Below are positions 4,789 to 7,852 of a stretch of DNA of 7,852 nucleotides, one piece after another. Position 1 is the first letter of the stretch. Each line of letters opens with the position of its first letter. Both the position numbers and the translations under genes were made by a program. The DNA lies in contig CAKZKV010000123.1 in assembly GCA_937124505.1 (NCBI GenBank), positions 1 to 7,852 of the forward strand, read 5' to 3'. The notes under the pieces are model-generated. The model was not told the origin of the DNA, searched no databases, and worked only from the letters and a program-made list of their open reading frames with translations. Source of the DNA: an uncultured Alphaproteobacteria bacterium (GTDB lineage Bacteria; Pseudomonadota; Alphaproteobacteria; Micavibrionales; Micavibrionaceae).

Positions 4789-7092
4789 TTATCCACAAGT
4801 ACAACCACTGTAGTTTTTGAAGGTCGTACCACCAGGCAGAACATCGTGGCAATTGCCTATTTTGTCGGCTGCATCCATATTACAGTCACAAATACTTCCT
4901 CTTTCTTCTCCCAGACGCACCGGACCGGTTCCAAGAGAGGTGTCTTTGTTCCATCTGCAGATGACCGGTCGAACAGGCGTACAGAACGTATCTTTAATTT
5001 CCTCTCCTGTAGACGATGCATCCAGAGACGCGTGATCCGGATAATAGGCACTCCATGTTTCCGTTCCGCAATCATAATCGCGTTTTTCATCAATAACTCC
5101 TGTTGTTCCCGGGAAACGGCTGGAGCAGGATACCTCTCTCTTTTGAGGTGCCAAAGAGCCGTTACATTCGCAATAGTGGTCCTTGACAGCATTAGAAAAG
5201 AGGGTCTTACCTGCCAGGGATGCCGGCGCTCTGGCTTCATCGAACAAGACAGGCCCATAGGCAGGAGGGTTTTTAGAACAATCGAAATAACGAATGGTTG
5301 GAACTTTTTCACCCGGCACTTTTTCCGTGAGGGTAATACTATATGTATTACAGGATTTTGTACTCTTTGCAGGAGCTTTCATATCACAAATACATGTTCC
5401 TGCCTCTGGACGCGTAACCCATGGCCCCCATTTGGGATGTCCTGCCTTTCCATTGGCTTTACAATTGAAGAGGCTATCCTGTTTAATAGGGGCACCACTC
5501 AAAATATAACCAGAGCGACAGGATATAGGCCGACTTTTATAGCATGGCGTCGCAGGATCACACGCACAGGTATCACCTTCTTTAACAGTCACACTACCAG
5601 AGGGACATGTTCTTCTCTTAACCTTATCATATCCACCAAACATACATTTTTCACAGGATTTTGGTGTTCTGGAAATCTCTTCCCCCGCGATACATGAACA
5701 TGTTCCCCATGCTCCTCCATGGGGCTGCCAACTGCTGCCAACACATTTGTATTTCTGGGCACGATCTACCGTGGGGAGGTCTCTTTCTCTGGCCGTCACG
5801 ATATTGCCATTTTGTCCAACAGGAAGAGTATATGTTCCCGGATGACCCGGACAAAGATCCACTTCAACCCATGGACATTCCGGTACATCATAAGGTGCAC
5901 ACTTGATTGTGCCATCAGCTTTCACACCGACAAGATATTTTCCGGGTCCACACTGAGGAATAATTTCTTCCTGACAGACAACGTGATTATTCTCCATACC
6001 AACCATGTATTGTCCAGCCGGGCATTCCATGGCAGGGACGTCTCCGGCAATCAGTTCCGTATTAAAACACTCTGATTCATTCCCGTAAGTACAAACCTGG
6101 TCGGCTTTCAAATCTGTTTGCGCACGAACATTACCTCCAACATCCAATTCCTGTTCAGGGAGCGCCTCAATCCCCGCGGGAAGAAGCATCCCAAGCCGTC
6201 CGCCGTCTGGCGCTCCCATAAACTCAATATCACCACCTTCTCCCGCTAATTTAAAGTGCGGGATATCATCCGTTACGACAAAGGCTGCAACATCATCATA
6301 TTCCGTTGCATCACCTGAATTCGTTGATCTGTTGGCAAGCTTGAATTCAGCATTGCCCCCCGCACCAAAGCAGTTTTCAGCTTCTTCTCCGACAACACCG
6401 GCACAAGAGAGTTGCACACCAAAGTTGTTATAGGCGCCATAACCGTTCTCTCCATGAGAATAGACCAGAAAATGAATAGCATTATTATCATCAACATCTT
6501 CATTATTCGCATCTACAATGCGGATACCGCCTAAATTTGGCTCATAATTGCCGTCCTGCGTTAAGACTTCCGTCACCGCATACGTCAAACGATTACCATA
6601 TCCGTCATAGCTTTGCTCTTCAGGCATATTTAATTCTCGGAACGGAACCGCACCGATAATAACGCGTGTTGCTTGAGGGACGCCAACTCTTTGGGAAGTT
6701 TCTACGCAAATGCCAGAAGTCCGTGTTCCTGTAGACGCATCACATGCCCCCGTTGCAATTGTCGGAGATCCTGCTGCCGAAGCTGCACACTCAGTGCTTT
6801 CGCGTCCATATACGGTGAAGGTGTCAGTTCCGACCGTCATCGTATCTTCTCTGGAGCCCCCCAAGGGAGCCGGGCAGGGATAACGTCCGTGAACATTGAG
6901 GAATTCTGTGATCTCAGTGACGGTAAGATCTGTATTTTGCTGTGTCGTCAGTTCCGCCTGATTTTTCAGATACAGGCTGTATAACGGAGAAAACATGGCT
7001 ACAATAAGCCCGAAAATCAGGAAAACGAACGTAATCTCGAGAAGTGTAAAACCACTCTGCTTTTTCTCATGATTATAGTTACAATCGTACAT
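4789..7092 (-). CDS. Giant type IV prepilin-like protein with Cys-rich repeat tail (middle gene of three)
   Basis: This 767-residue protein begins with a 14-residue leader (EKKQSG) followed by FTLLE, Glu19 at mature position 5, and a hydrophobic helix to about residue 41. The head repeats the neighbour's motifs: HGRYPCPAP (68-76), GAVP (147-150), YDGYGNRLTYAVT (162-174), SHGENGYGAY (212-221) and EYDD (264-267). A stalk-like segment with LDVGGNVRAQTDLKADQVC lies at 316-334. Two tandem Cys-bounded modules follow at 357-373 and 381-398 (MVG/LVG cores). Residues 404-767 carry 28 cysteines in an imperfect CxC repeat array, ending in CTCG. Such a disulphide-rich tail implies oxidative folding in the periplasm and surface exposure, plausibly as a pilus-tip adhesin. 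The ATG at 7092 has an AAAGGAG Shine-Dalgarno and sits 20 nt after the upstream gene. The prepilin call is firm; the tail belongs to no family I recognise. Confidence 0.87.
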   Translation of the reverse strand: MYDCNYNHEKKQSGFTLLEITFVFLIFGLIVAMFSPLYSLYLKNQAELTTQQNTDLTVTEITEFLNVHGRYPCPAPLGGSREDTMTVGTDTFTVYGRESTECAASAAGSPTIATGACDASTGTRTSGICVETSQRVGVPQATRVIIGAVPFRELNMPEEQSYDGYGNRLTYAVTEVLTQDGNYEPNLGGIRIVDANNEDVDDNNAIHFLVYSHGENGYGAYNNFGVQLSCAGVVGEEAENCFGAGGNAEFKLANRSTNSGDATEYDDVAAFVVTDDIPHFKLAGEGGDIEFMGAPDGGRLGMLLPAGIEALPEQELDVGGNVRAQTDLKADQVCTYGNESECFNTELIAGDVPAMECPAGQYMVGMENNHVVCQEEIIPQCGPGKYLVGVKADGTIKCAPYDVPECPWVEVDLCPGHPGTYTLPVGQNGNIVTARERDLPTVDRAQKYKCVGSSWQPHGGAWGTCSCIAGEEISRTPKSCEKCMFGGYDKVKRRTCPSGSVTVKEGDTCACDPATPCYKSRPISCRSGYILSGAPIKQDSLFNCKANGKAGHPKWGPWVTRPEAGTCICDMKAPAKSTKSCNTYSITLTEKVPGEKVPTIRYFDCSKNPPAYGPVLFDEARAPASLAGKTLFSNAVKDHYCECNGSLAPQKREVSCSSRFPGTTGVIDEKRDYDCGTETWSAYYPDHASLDASSTGEEIKDTFCTPVRPVICRWNKDTSLGTGPVRLGEERGSICDCNMDAADKIGNCHDVLPGGTTFKNYSGCTCG
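4792..5700 (-). repeat. Protein-level CxC repeat array in the middle prepilin
   Basis: Translated residues 465-767 show recurring units built as C-x-C, then 10-13 residues, then C, and usually another C 16-24 residues on. CxC pairs fall at 465/467, 509/511, 567/569, 641/643, 735/737 and 764/766. The following cysteines fall at 480, 525, 581, 656 and 748; the next ones at 496, 544, 605 and 675 are usually preceded by basic/aromatic residues (RRTC, LFNC, RYFDC, RDYDC). Aromatic patches follow some of these (WGPW 555-558, W680). A unit around 704-712 has lost one CxC cysteine. Sequence between the cysteines is divergent, so this is an old repeat. Confidence 0.75.
5899..6024 (-). repeat. Two tandem Cys-bounded MVG modules in the middle prepilin
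   Basis: Residues 357-373 (CPAGQYMVGMENNHVVC) and 381-398 (CGPGKYLVGVKADGTIKC) are adjacent copies of one module: Cys, a Gly, an aromatic or Glu, (M/L)VG, a turn, then (I/V)xC. The upstream paralogue has one copy at its C-terminus (7134-7187), and a degenerate copy ends the downstream paralogue. Confidence 0.75.
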
Positions 7093-7112
7093 TTATTTTC
7101 TCCTTTAATCTA

Positions 7113-7852
7113 TTAAGGGAATGGAGGAATCTCGCAGATGATCGTTCCATCTGGATTAATCCCCACCATTAGTTCATTTGCACCACAGTTAGTTGAAACA
7201 AATGGTGTATATAAAAAACAATCCGCATTGTTACGAGACAACCCTGAAACCGCCGTATTTGTAAAAGCACAGGTCACCCCGGATCCCGATACAATAGAAG
7301 GTGTGAAGCAATTTCCACTGTGATCAGGGAGGGTTCCCGCCTCATCGCAAACAGACGCAGCCATCGCACGACCGTCTCCAGTGCCACCTGGCTCGACCAT
7401 AATATCTCCGCCCACATCAATACCAGGCAATTTTTGACCACCAGATGTTTCCATAGGAATAGCCCCTCCCATGGGATCATCCGTGCCAATCCCAATAATC
7501 TGATATGGTGAATAACTATCATTTGACGCAGGTGTTGTATCAGGTCTTGAAACCGTAAACATTTTGAACGTATCGGCACGTATCGCGTAAGTGATATCAT
7601 CATAAAAATCCGGCCCCGTCCCGCCGGCGTCAAAATCTTCTCCGTTTGTGTAGAAAATATTGTTTTCCGGGCCACTTCCTCTGAAGCAGTTAATACCATC
7701 ATGAGTAGTACTGTCGCAGGCAGCAACCGGAGCCCCGTATGCGTTGAATGCACCATTCGCGGTCGGGCCATAAGAAACCAGAAGCACATGGTTTGCTGAA
7801 TCCATATCCAAATTCGCCCCGTTTGGCATCTGGTCAAAAACACCATCAGAGT
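7113..7852 (-). CDS. Third prepilin-like paralogue, 5' part beyond window
   Basis: The reading frame runs open through the right edge. The first complete visible codons read SDGVFDQ before the Met at 7829, so that Met is internal, not the start. The 238 residues from that Met align with the two downstream genes: VSYGPTANGAF (residues 18-28) replaces their SHGxNGxGAF, FYDDITYAI matches their YDD motif, and IGIGTDDP plus IDVGGDI match the stalk segment. CGANELMVGINPDGTIIC (215-232) is the shared C-terminal module, followed by a short EIPPFP tail similar to the RLFP end of the last gene. A prepilin N-terminus is expected upstream but cannot be seen. His is replaced by Tyr in the SHG motif. Its stop is 20 nt before the middle gene, so all three are probably one transcript. 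Confidence 0.78.
   Translation of the reverse strand, partial: SDGVFDQMPNGANLDMDSANHVLLVSYGPTANGAFNAYGAPVAACDSTTHDGINCFRGSGPENNIFYTNGEDFDAGGTGPDFYDDITYAIRADTFKMFTVSRPDTTPASNDSYSPYQIIGIGTDDPMGGAIPMETSGGQKLPGIDVGGDIMVEPGGTGDGRAMAASVCDEAGTLPDHSGNCFTPSIVSGSGVTCAFTNTAVSGLSRNNADCFLYTPFVSTNCGANELMVGINPDGTIICEIPPFP

Noticed and set aside
4660..5697. A 345-codon plus-strand open frame opposite the middle prepilin and its neighbour junction
   Set aside because: It runs antisense across a well-supported prepilin coding region with a Shine-Dalgarno and conserved motifs, and its translation shows no recognisable domain. It is probably a chance mirror of the real frame.
7827..7829. ATG at 7829 as the start of the third prepilin-like gene
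   Set aside because: The frame stays open to the window edge, and the region before it aligns with the interior of the paralogues. A start here would lack the prepilin N-terminus.
3471..7852. An active shufflon or inversion system swapping prepilin ends
   Set aside because: No repeated inverted recombination sites or recombinase gene were seen in the window, and all three genes are complete in their own frames with the same orientation.

Overview
The window looks like a Gram-negative proteobacterial chromosome segment. It encodes an outer-membrane porin with a terminal aromatic beta-signal, a periplasmic zinc-binding protein and several type IV prepilins. An alphaproteobacterial origin is possible (for example a Micavibrio-like lineage), but that is an impression from gene style, not a demonstrated placement.

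Positions 1-2214 (minus strand) hold a compact metal-uptake operon, transcribed right to left. It runs from a small secreted or membrane-anchored His/Cys-rich protein (DUF2946-like), through a 452-residue outer-membrane porin of the zinc-regulated type, to a ZnuA-like zinc ABC transporter binding protein cut by the left edge. The gaps are 45 and 13 nt. A Zur-box-like sequence lies just upstream of the first gene. Together the genes suggest zinc passage across the outer membrane, then periplasmic capture and hand-over to an inner-membrane ABC transporter outside the window.

Positions 2215-2387 are a divergent intergenic region. It carries the candidate Zur site, a G7 tract, a candidate sigma70 promoter and a strong Shine-Dalgarno. 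Positions 2388-3470 (plus strand) encode a five-helix MscS-family mechanosensitive channel. Its stop codon abuts, with no spacer, the stop codon of the convergent gene to the right.

Positions 3471-7852 (minus strand) hold three consecutive, related genes for very large type IV prepilin-like proteins, transcribed right to left with 20 and 34 nt gaps; the upstream-most is cut by the right edge. They share a pilin head module (YDGxGN, SHGxNGxGAF), a tail-fibre-like 'IGxG...L.V.G...A' stalk segment, and a C-terminal Cys-bounded 'MVGxxxxGxIxC' module. The middle gene carries an extra tail of about 365 residues with 28 cysteines in imperfect CxC repeats. The layout resembles a PilV-like tip-adhesin family with a conserved base and diversified ends, and is the most unusual part of the window. 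No pilus assembly genes, RNA genes, mobile elements or CRISPR arrays were seen, and no stretch over 300 bases lacks a gene.
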